Shown: positions 1-5,578 of the stretch, in pieces
Layout: every line of letters begins with the position of its first letter
How positions within the stretch are numbered: position 1 is the first letter of the stretch
NCBI GenBank assembly: GCA_030043285.1
Contig: JASHXZ010000383.1
Span: 1-6,458 of the forward strand
Direction: 5' to 3'
Source of the DNA: Xanthobacteraceae bacterium
GTDB lineage: Bacteria; Pseudomonadota; Alphaproteobacteria; Rhizobiales; Xanthobacteraceae
Length of the DNA: 6,458 nt
The notes under the pieces: model-generated
The model's input: only the letters and a program-made list of their open reading frames with translations
What the model was told of the DNA's origin: nothing
Databases searched by the model: none
Made by a program: the position numbers and the translations under genes

Positions 1-190
1 GCAGCACCTCGAAGCCCGACATGTCCGGCAGATTAAGGTCGAGTAGAATGATGTCGTAGTCGTAGATTTTGCCGAGATCGACGCCTTCTTCGCCCAAGTC
101 TGTCGTGTAGACGTTGAAGCTCTCGGATTTGAGCATCAGCTCGATCGATTGCGCGGTGGCGCTATCGTCTTCAATCAGCAATACGCGCAT
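1..190 (-). CDS. ctrA: Cell-cycle response regulator CtrA, N-terminal part (cut by window edge)
   Basis: This is the first 63 codons of an OmpR-family response regulator; the DNA-binding domain lies outside the window. The translation begins [15 protein letters not shown] and contains the receiver-domain acidic pair D8-D9 and the phosphoacceptor D51 in [11 protein letters not shown], the same position as in Caulobacter CtrA. The match to remembered CtrA N-termini is nearly residue for residue, including the YTTDLGEEG stretch. In this family, phosphorylated CtrA binds TTAA-N7-TTAA sites and controls division, DNA methylation and flagellar genes. The ATG at 188-190 is preceded on the minus strand by a strong GAGGAAGGGG ribosome site (197-206). 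It is divergent from fliI, a neighbourhood seen in rhizobia. CtrA-like and GANTC motifs lie upstream. Identification is firm; function is inferred from the family. Confidence 0.95.
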   Translation of the reverse strand, partial: MRVLLIEDDSATAQSIELMLKSESFNVYTTDLGEEGVDLGKIYDYDIILLDLNLPDMSGFEVL

Positions 191-282
191 GCCAGTCCCC
201 TTCCTCGCCGCGCGGGCCCAAGGTTGGCAGCCGCAACGGCGGCCCCAAGTAGCGCCCTCGGAGAAACGCCCTCGAAGAAACT

Positions 283-455
283 GATTCGGCACACACTAGC
301 GACGCCATGGTTAACAAAACCTGATTCTTTCGCGCAAGCAAAACCTAGGCAAATCCGGCCGAATCGCCTTAAGATGTTGCGGGATAGTGGTTTTTTAGCC
401 ACGCGAGGCTTCATGTCCGAGGTTAAGTTTCGCCCCTAACCGATTCATTCGATTC
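283..455. promoter_or_regulatory. Cluster of five GANTC (CcrM-type) methylation motifs
   Basis: GANTC occurs at 283-287, 323-327, 361-365, 442-446 and 451-455. By my hand count about 13 more occur in the other 6.3 kb, so this 173-bp stretch is strongly enriched. In Caulobacter and relatives GANTC is methylated by CcrM and read by GcrA, and the ctrA P1 promoter is regulated by its methylation state. The motifs are seen directly; the role here is inferred by homology. Confidence 0.6.
307..325 (-). promoter_or_regulatory. Possible CtrA site upstream of ctrA
   Basis: On the minus strand the sequence reads ATCA-N7-TTAACCAT. The second half fits the extended CtrA half-site TTAACCAT perfectly; the first half matches TTAA at only two of four bases. 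It lies about 117 bp upstream of the ctrA start and touches the GANTC motif at 323-327. CtrA autoregulation is established in Caulobacter. With one degenerate half this is suggestive only. Confidence 0.4.
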
Positions 456-522
456 GCCTCCTCTGCGAGGCGGCGAAATCTTTGCCGCAAGGGGACGACA
501 CCAGGATGATTAATGGCCCGGG

Positions 523-537
523 TAAACAACCGATTAA
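523..537. promoter_or_regulatory. Possible CtrA box upstream of fliI
   Basis: Read on the minus strand this is TTAA-N7-TTTA, one mismatch from the CtrA consensus TTAA-N7-TTAA. It ends 57 bp before the chosen fliI start, a distance that would let one half overlap a -35 element, as in CtrA-activated flagellar promoters of Caulobacter. Another TTAA lies at 510-513. The match is by eye and short, so chance remains possible. Confidence 0.45.
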
Positions 538-594
538 TAAGTGGGCCCCGCGAGTAACCATTTGTGCGGGGCTGCGGCAGCAGGAAGGCGTCCC

Positions 595-1917
595 GTGAAG
601 GCTCTCGCCGAACAGATCAACGAGCTCGACGGCGTCGAAATCTACGGCCGCGTGGTCGGCGTGCGCGGGCTGATGGTCGAAGTCGCGGGGCCGCTCTATG
701 CCATGTCGGTCGGCGCGCGTGTGATCGTCGAGACGGCGGCCAAGACCATTCCCTGCGAAGTCGTCGGCTTTTCCGGCGAGCACGCGCTCTTGATGCCGTT
801 CGCGCCGCTCGAAGGCGTGCGGCGCGGCTGCCGGGCGCTCGTCACCTCGGTAGCCGGTGCGGTGCGGCCTTCGGCCGGCTGGCTCGGACGCGTGGTCAAT
901 GCCTTGGGCGAGCCGATCGACGGCAAAGGGCCGCTGCTGCTTGGTCCTTCGCCGTTTCCATTTCGCAACCTGCCGCCGCTGGCGCACGCGCGCCGCCGGG
1001 TCGGCGCGCCGCTCGATCTCGGCGTGCGCGCGCTCAACACTTTCCTGACCTGCTGCCGCGGCCAGCGTCTCGGCATTTTCTCCGGCTCCGGCGTCGGCAA
1101 ATCGGTGCTGCTCGCCATGCTGGCGCGCAACGTCGCTGCCGACGTGACGGTGATTGGGCTGGTCGGCGAGCGCGGCCGCGAGGTCCAGGAATTCTTGCAG
1201 GACGATCTGGGCGAGGCGGGTCTGGCCCGCTCGGTGGTGGTGGTCTCGACGTCCGATGAGCCGGCCTTGATGCGGCGCCAGGCTGCCCACGTCACCTTGG
1301 CGGTCGCCGAATATTTCCGCGACGAGGGCAAGGACGTGCTGGTGCTGATGGATTCGGTGACTCGCTTCGCCATGGCGCAGCGCGAGATCGGGCTCTCCGC
1401 CGGCGAGCCGCCGACCGCTAAAGGCTATACGCCTACCGTGTTCACCGAGCTGCCGCGCCTCCTTGAGCGCGCCGGACCCGGCACCGAACAGGGCACCATC
1501 ACCGGCATATTCACGGTCCTGGTCGACGGCGACGATCACAACGAGCCGATCGCCGATGCGGTGCGCGGCATTCTCGACGGTCACATCGTCATGGAGCGCG
1601 CCATCGCCGAGCGCGGCCGTTATCCGGCTATCAACGTGCTCAAGTCGGTGTCGCGCACCATGCCGCGTTCGGCGGATCCGGCTTATCTGCCGGCAATCAC
1701 CCGGGCACGACAGGTCATGGCGACCTATGGGGACATGGAGGAGCTGATCCGGCTCGGCGCCTACCGGCCCGGGACCAGCGCCGAGGTCGATGAGGCCATA
1801 CAGCTGCACGCCCCGCTCGAGGCGTTTTTGGCTCAAGGTAAGGAAGAAGCAACCAGCTTGGCCGAAGGATACCGGCGATTGGCCGAAATCTTGGCCGCGC
1901 CGGAAACCGAACGCTAA
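595..1917 (+). CDS. fliI: Flagellar type III export ATPase FliI
   Basis: FliI is the F1-beta-like ATPase of the flagellar type III export apparatus at the cytoplasmic face of the basal body. It forms a hexamer that works with FliH and FliJ to deliver rod, hook and filament subunits. From the GTG at 595 the product is 440 residues, the usual FliI length. Visible features are Walker A GSGVGKS (164-170), the catalytic-Glu motif GERGRE (E192), Walker B VLVLMD (D253), and the ATPase alpha/beta signature [10 protein letters not shown] (344-353). The open frame extends 18 codons upstream to a GTG at 541, but 595 has an AGGAAGG site six bases before it and begins MKALAEQI as in rhizobial FliI. A long antisense open frame across it is a GC-rich shadow. 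fliJ follows after 111 bp. No key residue is missing. Confidence 0.96.
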   Translation: MKALAEQINELDGVEIYGRVVGVRGLMVEVAGPLYAMSVGARVIVETAAKTIPCEVVGFSGEHALLMPFAPLEGVRRGCRALVTSVAGAVRPSAGWLGRVVNALGEPIDGKGPLLLGPSPFPFRNLPPLAHARRRVGAPLDLGVRALNTFLTCCRGQRLGIFSGSGVGKSVLLAMLARNVAADVTVIGLVGERGREVQEFLQDDLGEAGLARSVVVVSTSDEPALMRRQAAHVTLAVAEYFRDEGKDVLVLMDSVTRFAMAQREIGLSAGEPPTAKGYTPTVFTELPRLLERAGPGTEQGTITGIFTVLVDGDDHNEPIADAVRGILDGHIVMERAIAERGRYPAINVLKSVSRTMPRSADPAYLPAITRARQVMATYGDMEELIRLGAYRPGTSAEVDEAIQLHAPLEAFLAQGKEEATSLAEGYRRLAEILAAPETER

Positions 1918-2028
1918 CGTTATCGTGGCAGAATTATCCATTGCGGCGCTGTGCGGCGGCCGTTTTGCGGCCGCGGCGGTCCACCGGTCCGCGACGCCAT
2001 CGCCCGCGGCTTCGGGGAGTAGCAGTCG
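1918..2028 (+). other. fliI-fliJ spacer with a GC-rich hairpin
   Basis: The 111-bp spacer holds a perfect 7-bp stem (1956-1962 with 1968-1974) around a TTTTG loop. No T-run follows, so it does not look like an intrinsic terminator; it may stabilise the mRNA or adjust fliJ expression. A 35-codon frame from GTG 1925 ends in a TGA that overlaps the fliJ ATG as ATGA, but it has no ribosome site. It is more likely chance than a gene. Confidence 0.5.
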
Positions 2029-2445
2029 ATGAAGTCTCGTGAAACGCTGATCCGCTTGAAGAAATTTCAGGTCGACGAGAGGCGGCGCAAGGTTGCGCAG
2101 ATCGAAGCCATGATTGCGGAGTTCGACCGCATGGCCGCCGACCTGGAGCGTGAAATCAAGGTCGAGCAGGACCGCGCCGGCATTCACGATCCGGCGCACT
2201 TCGCCTATCCGACCTATGCCAAGGCGGCCATCACGCGCCGCGAGAACCTCAAGCGCTCGGCCGAGGAATTGCGCATCCAGCTCGAAGACGCCAAGCTCGC
2301 GCTCGGCGAGGCGTTCGACGAGCTCAAGAAGATCGAATTGCTCGATGAGCGCGATCAGATGCGCGAGCGCGAGGCGGAAAACGCCGCCGAGCAGGCCGAG
2401 CTCGACAGCATCGCGCTAATGCGCGTGCGCGGCGCTCCGGCGTAA
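2029..2445 (+). CDS. fliJ: Flagellar export protein FliJ
   Basis: FliJ is the coiled-coil stalk that sits in the FliI hexamer, analogous to the gamma subunit of F1-ATPase, and links it to the export gate FlhA. The product is 138 residues and begins MKSRETLIRLKKFQVDE. It is highly charged and almost wholly helical by composition, with heptad-like Leu/Ile/Ala spacing in two long segments joined around GIHDPAHFAYPTY (about 50-62), a hinge typical of alphaproteobacterial FliJ. A GGGGAG site at 2014-2019 lies nine bases before the ATG. Position directly after fliI supports the call. The family is poorly conserved in general, but this alphaproteobacterial form is recognisable. It is probably cotranscribed with fliI. 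Confidence 0.9.
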   Translation: MKSRETLIRLKKFQVDERRRKVAQIEAMIAEFDRMAADLEREIKVEQDRAGIHDPAHFAYPTYAKAAITRRENLKRSAEELRIQLEDAKLALGEAFDELKKIELLDERDQMREREAENAAEQAELDSIALMRVRGAPA

Positions 2446-2465
2446 GTCCCAAGCCCTAATCCGTC

Positions 2466-2527
2466 ATTCCGGATCGCCGCACGGCGGCGAGTCCGGAATC
2501 CATCAGCCCTGCGCTGGGGCTATGGAT
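2466..2527. repeat. Double-hairpin intergenic repeat after fliJ
   Basis: Two abutting imperfect hairpins are visible. The first pairs 2466-2480 with 2484-2499 (15 bp, one bulged G, three-base loop). The second pairs 2498-2509 with 2517-2527 (11 bp, one bulged C, seven-base loop). The CGTCATTCCGG opening and GTCCGGAATCCAT motif resemble REP-like palindromes widespread in Bradyrhizobium and Rhodopseudomonas, a resemblance from memory. It may also end fliIJ transcripts or protect their 3' ends. Confidence 0.75.
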
Positions 2528-2638
2528 GCCGGCCTTCTCGCTTTGCTTGGCGCCAAAATAACGCGCAAAGACTCGACGAGCGGTGGTTTTCGCGGCGATA
2601 ATCAGGCCGGGAGTGTTTCCCGTGGGGCAGGGACCGCG
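2528..2638 (+). promoter_or_regulatory. Leader region of the ECF sigma gene
   Basis: This 111-bp stretch between the repeat and the sigma-factor start should carry its promoter. It holds a perfect 10-bp palindrome, TTGGCGCCAA, at 2547-2556, set between CTTTGC (2541-2546) and GCAAAG (2565-2570). That symmetry could be an operator. A GGGGCAGGGA ribosome site ends just upstream of the ATG at 2639. I cannot assign an ECF-type -35/-10 pair with confidence. Confidence 0.35.
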
Positions 2639-3184
2639 ATGTTGACCCAGGCCGAACTCGTCTGGCTGCTTGCCGCCGTGGCCAAGGGCGATCGGGCCGC
2701 GTTCGAGCGCCTTTATGGCGCGACCCGCGCGAAACTCTATGGCGTTTTGCTCCGTATCTTGGGCAGGCCCGAAATGGCCGACGACGTCATGCAGGAAACC
2801 TACCTGAAGGTTTGGCAGATGGCCGGCAAGTTCGATCCGACGGTGGCGAGCCCGATCACCTGGATGGTGGCGATCGCGCGCAACCGCGCCATCGACATCG
2901 TGCGCAAGAAGGGCGACCTTTCGGTCGAGGACACGCCCGAGGCCTTGGGCGTCGCCGCCGAGACGCCGCCGCCATTGGCGCGGCGCGAAATGACCGAGGA
3001 GCTGCGCCGGCTGTTGACCTGCCTCGGCAAGCTTGATCCGGAAAAGCAGCGCATCGTGCTGCTCGCCTATTACAGTGGTTGGAGCCGCGAGCAGCTGTCG
3101 CAGAAGCTCGACATTCCGGTGAACACAATCAAGACATGGCTGCGCCGCAGCCTGCTCGAAATTCGGGAGTGTATGGGGCACTAA
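2639..3184 (+). CDS. ECF-type RNA polymerase sigma factor
   Basis: This is a 181-residue extracytoplasmic-function sigma factor that would direct RNA polymerase to a small stress regulon. Region 2 runs from about residue 20 to 92, with the core-binding motif DDVMQETYLKVW (48-59) and the -10-recognition helix around TWMVAIARNRAIDIVRKK (about 73-90). A linker follows, then region 4 (about 120-178) with the helix-turn-helix SREQLSQKLDIPVNTIKTWL (149-168). The open frame reaches back to 2522, but the first 39 codons cover repeat DNA and resemble nothing. The ATG at 2639 has a good ribosome site and is followed by MLTQAELVWLLAAVAKGDRAAF, a normal ECF beginning. Its TAA shares one base with the ATG of the anti-sigma gene, a classic coupled pair. 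The inducing signal and regulon are unknown. It is not EcfG, whose anti-sigma partner is NepR. Confidence 0.93.
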   Translation: MLTQAELVWLLAAVAKGDRAAFERLYGATRAKLYGVLLRILGRPEMADDVMQETYLKVWQMAGKFDPTVASPITWMVAIARNRAIDIVRKKGDLSVEDTPEALGVAAETPPPLARREMTEELRRLLTCLGKLDPEKQRIVLLAYYSGWSREQLSQKLDIPVNTIKTWLRRSLLEIRECMGH

Positions 3185-4302
3185 TGGCTACGACCGACGA
3201 GGATCTGGACGCCCTTGCCGCCGAATACGTGCTCGGCACGCTCGCATCCGACGAGCGCGCTCATGCCGAGGCGCTGATCGCCATCGATCCGGGCTTCACC
3301 GAGATCGTGCGGCAATGGGAGCGCCGGCTCGGCGAACTCAATGTCATGGTCGAGGCGGTCGAGCCGCCGGCCGAAGTGTGGGACAAGATCAAAGCCGAAA
3401 TCGAGACGGTCACGCCCGGCGACGAAGTTCATCTCGCGCCCGGCGATGCGGCCTATTCGGCGGGCGAGTCCGAGCCCGCAGCAAACGTCGAGCCGACGCA
3501 CGGGGCATCCGACGACAAGCCGCAGGTCAAGTTCGGTGCCGACGAGGCGCCGTTACTCGCGGCGCTGGCTTCCACGTTGATGGCGCCGGACGACGAGACG
3601 GAGAACGCGGATCACGCGAAAGAAGCCGATTCGGCAGCCACGTCGGACAACAAGCCGCCAACCGATTGGACGCTCAAGCCGCCGCAGCCATCAGGCGCGC
3701 CGGCCGGTGCGGCGAAGCCCGAACGCGGCGGCGAAGTTATTTATCTGGCCAATCGGCTGCGGCGCTGGCGCATCACCGCGGCGGGTGCAGCCGCAATCGC
3801 TGCCTTGCTCGCCGCCTTCATCGTGGTGTCGCAGGTCGCGCCCGGCATCTTGCCGGCCGGCTTTTTCCACGCCCCGCAAATTCTGGCGCGCGGGCCGGCG
3901 CTCGCACCCGCGGAGGCCAATCCGAACCGGCTGGTTGCCGTCCTGCAGCAGGATCCGACCGCGCCGGCCTTTCTGCTCACCGTCGACCCGGCGAACCTGA
4001 AGCTCACCGTGCGTCGGGTCTCGGCGGCGGCGGGCGCCGATCACAGCTACGAGCTTTGGCTGATTTCGCCGCGCTTCCCAAAGCCGCGCTCGCTCGGCGT
4101 AGTCGGCGCGAACGAATTCACCCAGCGCGGGCTCGCGTCCGACTACGATCTCGATACGGTGCGCGGCGCGACCTACAAGGTTTCGTTCGAGCCCGCGGGC
4201 GGTTCGAAGACCGGCCAGCCGACCGGGCCAATTCTGTTCAGCGGCAAACTGGTCGAGGCGGTGCCGGTACCAGCGCCGCCGCCGCAACAGCCGAAAACTT
4301 GA
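3184..4302 (+). CDS. RskA-type membrane anti-sigma factor with a long acidic linker
   Basis: This protein would hold the adjacent ECF sigma factor at the membrane and release it on an envelope signal, usually by regulated proteolysis. It has 372 residues. The N-terminal sigma-binding part begins MATTDEDLDALAAEYVLGTL and lacks an HxxxCxxC motif, so it is not a zinc anti-sigma. Residues about 75-180 are acidic, Pro/Ala-rich and low-complexity. One membrane segment lies at about 197-219 after LRRWR, followed by a periplasmic domain with SYELWLI and a PRSLGVV stretch typical of RskA (PF10099). The tail is Pro/Gln-rich. Relatives I know are nearer 230-270 residues; most of the surplus is the linker. 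The ATG at 3184 overlaps the sigma stop and has GGGG upstream. A 35-codon upstream extension lies wholly within the sigma gene and is rejected. Confidence 0.88.
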   Translation: MATTDEDLDALAAEYVLGTLASDERAHAEALIAIDPGFTEIVRQWERRLGELNVMVEAVEPPAEVWDKIKAEIETVTPGDEVHLAPGDAAYSAGESEPAANVEPTHGASDDKPQVKFGADEAPLLAALASTLMAPDDETENADHAKEADSAATSDNKPPTDWTLKPPQPSGAPAGAAKPERGGEVIYLANRLRRWRITAAGAAAIAALLAAFIVVSQVAPGILPAGFFHAPQILARGPALAPAEANPNRLVAVLQQDPTAPAFLLTVDPANLKLTVRRVSAAAGADHSYELWLISPRFPKPRSLGVVGANEFTQRGLASDYDLDTVRGATYKVSFEPAGGSKTGQPTGPILFSGKLVEAVPVPAPPPQQPKT

Positions 4303-4324
4303 CCGCAAGCTGGATTCACTCACC

Positions 4325-4415
4325 CGTCATTGCGAGCGAAGCGAAGCAATCCAGGGGCCGGGTGCACCGACTCCTGGATTGCTTCGTCGCCCCTTCGGGG
4401 CTCCTCGCAATGACG
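4325..4415. repeat. Long palindromic intergenic repeat (CGTCATTGCGAG family)
   Basis: The ends pair as 4325-4336 with 4404-4415 (12 bp, CGTCATTGCGAG) and the middle as 4342-4355 with 4373-4386 (14 bp, CGAAGCAATCCAGG). A side hairpin GCCCC-TTC-GGGGC sits at 4389-4401, giving a branched cruciform. This form, with its AGCAATCCAG core, is very common between genes in Bradyrhizobiaceae-type genomes (from memory). It lies between the converging anti-sigma and small membrane protein genes, so it may act as a two-way terminator. Confidence 0.85.
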
Positions 4416-4445
4416 ACGGACTGAACGAACCTGACTTCAGCAAAC

Positions 4446-4637
4446 TCAGCGCACTGCCGGCAGCTTGCCGCCGACGATGGTCGGCTGGCCGGCTTTGACC
4501 AACGGCGCGGTGCCGAGGTCGAACTGGCCGACATTGGCGAAAATGCCCACAACCGCGACGACGGTCGCGCACAACAGGCCGACCACCACGATCTTGAGAT
4601 GGGTGCTGCGGTCGGCGGTATACATCGAAGCGCTCAT
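4446..4637 (-). CDS. Small single-span membrane protein, conserved hypothetical
   Basis: The product is 63 residues and begins MSASMYTADRSTHLKIVVVG. One hydrophobic segment spans about residues 16-34, after a short polar, basic N-terminus; the rest is probably outside the cytoplasm and ends GGKLPAVR. The start at 4637 is chosen because GGGAGGG (4642-4648, minus strand) lies four bases before it; an upstream in-frame start would add 27 residues without a better site. Small proteins with a YTADRSTHLKIVVV-like beginning occur in Bradyrhizobium and relatives (from memory); no function is known to me. An EcfG-type promoter sequence lies 128-152 bp upstream, suggesting induction by general stress. 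It is convergent with the anti-sigma gene and divergent from the binding-protein gene. Confidence 0.8.
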   Translation of the reverse strand: MSASMYTADRSTHLKIVVVGLLCATVVAVVGIFANVGQFDLGTAPLVKAGQPTIVGGKLPAVR

Positions 4638-4764
4638 GACGCCCTCCCGGGTCTTTAGCCATAGGTCGCGGCAACCGGGCTGAAGGTTCAATTCAGTCGG
4701 AACTACTTGGGGACGCAACTGCAGCTTTGGAACTCGCCTTCACCGAGCGGTGATGGCCCGTGAT

Positions 4765-4789
4765 AACGATTGATCGGCCGCGCGGTTCC
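4765..4789 (-). promoter_or_regulatory. EcfG-type general-stress promoter
   Basis: On the minus strand the sequence reads GGAAC (4785-4789), 16 bases, CGTT (4765-4768). This exactly fits the GGAAC-N16/17-CGTT consensus of the alphaproteobacterial general stress sigma factor EcfG (SigT in Caulobacter). It points toward the small membrane protein and would give a leader of about 120 bases. Inspecting the other GGAAC occurrences I noticed, I found no second correctly spaced pair. Confidence 0.65.
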
Positions 4790-4810
4790 GGTAAAGCAAG
4801 GCGCGCGGTC

Positions 4811-4827
4811 CGGCCGCGAAACGGCCG
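4811..4827 (+). other. Hairpin in the leader of the binding-protein gene
   Basis: CGGCCG at 4811-4816 pairs with CGGCCG at 4822-4827 around a CGAAA loop, ending 13 bases before the ribosome site. On the minus strand, 4811-4828 matches the fliI-fliJ spacer hairpin (1956-1973) at 17 of 18 bases. It could affect leader stability; no switch structure is evident. Confidence 0.4.
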
Positions 4828-4850
4828 CGTCAACGGTTTTGGAGGGCACA

Positions 4851-5570
4851 ATGGACCGGCAAATCGTGGCCGAGCTGGCGCCAAAGGGGGTGCTGCGCGC
4901 CGGCATCAATATGGGCAACTTCCTCCTCGTCACCGGCAAGACCGCGGCCGGTGACCCGGCCGGCGTCGCGCCCGACATGGCGGCCGAGATCGCGCGCCGG
5001 CTCGGCGTGCCGGTCGCCTACGTGCCGTTCGAGCGGCCCTCCAAGCTTGCCGATGCCGCCGGCACCGACGCCTGGGACATCGGGCTCATCGGCGCCGAGC
5101 CGCAGCGCGCCGCGAAGATCGCCTTCACGTCGGCCTATTGCGAGATCGAGGCGACTTACCTGGTGCCCAAGGACTCGCCGATTGCCGGCGTCGCCGATGT
5201 CGATCGGCCCGGCGTGCGCATCACGGTGCGGCGCGGCGCCGCCTACGATCTTTGGCTCGAGCGCAACATCCGGGAGGCCACCGTGTTGCGCTCGGACTCC
5301 GCGGACGGCCCGTTCGACCAGTTCGTCGCCGAGAAGCTCGAAGCCTACGCATCGCTGAAACCGGCGTTGCTGAAGGACCGCGAAAAATTGCCCGGCAGCA
5401 AAATTCTGCCCGGCAACTTCATGACCGTGCAGCAGGCGATCGGTACCGAAAAGAAGAACACCGCCGGCGCCGCGTTCCTCGCCGACTTCGTCGCCGAAGC
5501 AAAGAAGTCCGGCCTGGTGGCGCAGCTGATCGAAAAGCACCACGTCCAAGGCCTCTCGGTCGCGCCGTAG
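4851..5570 (+). CDS. Leaderless solute-binding-protein homologue (SBP_bac_3 type)
   Basis: The product is 239 residues with the fold pattern of family 3 amino-acid ABC transporter binding proteins (PF00497). Landmarks are an opening strand GVLRAGINMGNFLLV (about 14-28), GVAPDMAAEIARRLGV (38-53), WDIGLIGAEPQRAAKI (75-90, equivalent to the usual TxxxERxxxxxFS region), then a hinge and a final helix ending VQGLSVAP. A GGAGGG site at 4841-4846 fixes the ATG at 4851. There is no signal peptide. Even the longest upstream frame, starting with TTG at 4770 just after an in-frame TAA, adds only 27 polar residues. No permease or ATPase gene lies beside it. Either it acts in the cytoplasm, for example as a ligand-binding sensor, or it uses an unusual export route. 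Similar leaderless proteins seem to exist in Bradyrhizobium (memory). Substrate unknown. Confidence 0.85.
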   Translation: MDRQIVAELAPKGVLRAGINMGNFLLVTGKTAAGDPAGVAPDMAAEIARRLGVPVAYVPFERPSKLADAAGTDAWDIGLIGAEPQRAAKIAFTSAYCEIEATYLVPKDSPIAGVADVDRPGVRITVRRGAAYDLWLERNIREATVLRSDSADGPFDQFVAEKLEAYASLKPALLKDREKLPGSKILPGNFMTVQQAIGTEKKNTAGAAFLADFVAEAKKSGLVAQLIEKHHVQGLSVAP

Positions 5571-5578
5571 CATTCGTT

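Larger units (their letters stand above)
191..594. promoter_or_regulatory. ctrA-fliI divergent regulatory region
   Basis: About 400 bp without a convincing gene separates the divergent starts of ctrA and fliI. It is more AT-rich than its surroundings and holds five GANTC motifs, a TTAACCAT half-site on the ctrA side and a TTAA-N7-TTTA site on the fliI side. Open frames of 79 and 96 codons cross part of it on opposite strands, but they run into ctrA or show no recognisable family. I read the stretch as promoter and control DNA for both units. Transcription starts cannot be placed from sequence alone. Confidence 0.7.

Noticed and set aside
541..594. N-terminal extension of FliI from GTG 541
   Set aside because: The 18 extra residues have no FliI-like content, and GTG 595 has a good ribosome site and the family's normal beginning.
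445..2199. Long minus-strand open frame (584 codons) across fliI
   Set aside because: It is antisense to an unmistakable FliI, has His/Arg/Ala-rich composition typical of GC-rich shadow frames, and resembles no family.
2522..2638. N-terminal extension of the sigma factor
   Set aside because: It starts inside the hairpin repeat, lacks a ribosome site and encodes nothing like an ECF N-terminus.
2456..3181. Minus-strand 241-codon frame across the sigma gene
   Set aside because: It is a shadow of the sigma-factor gene and its end is translated repeat DNA.
2639..4302. The sigma/anti-sigma pair as the EcfG general stress system
   Set aside because: EcfG partners are NepR and PhyR; here the partner is an RskA-type membrane protein, so this is a different ECF group.
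3315..4424. Plus-strand 369-codon frame overlapping the anti-sigma gene
   Set aside because: It is Arg/Gly-rich, out of frame with the recognised RskA protein and runs into the palindromic repeat.
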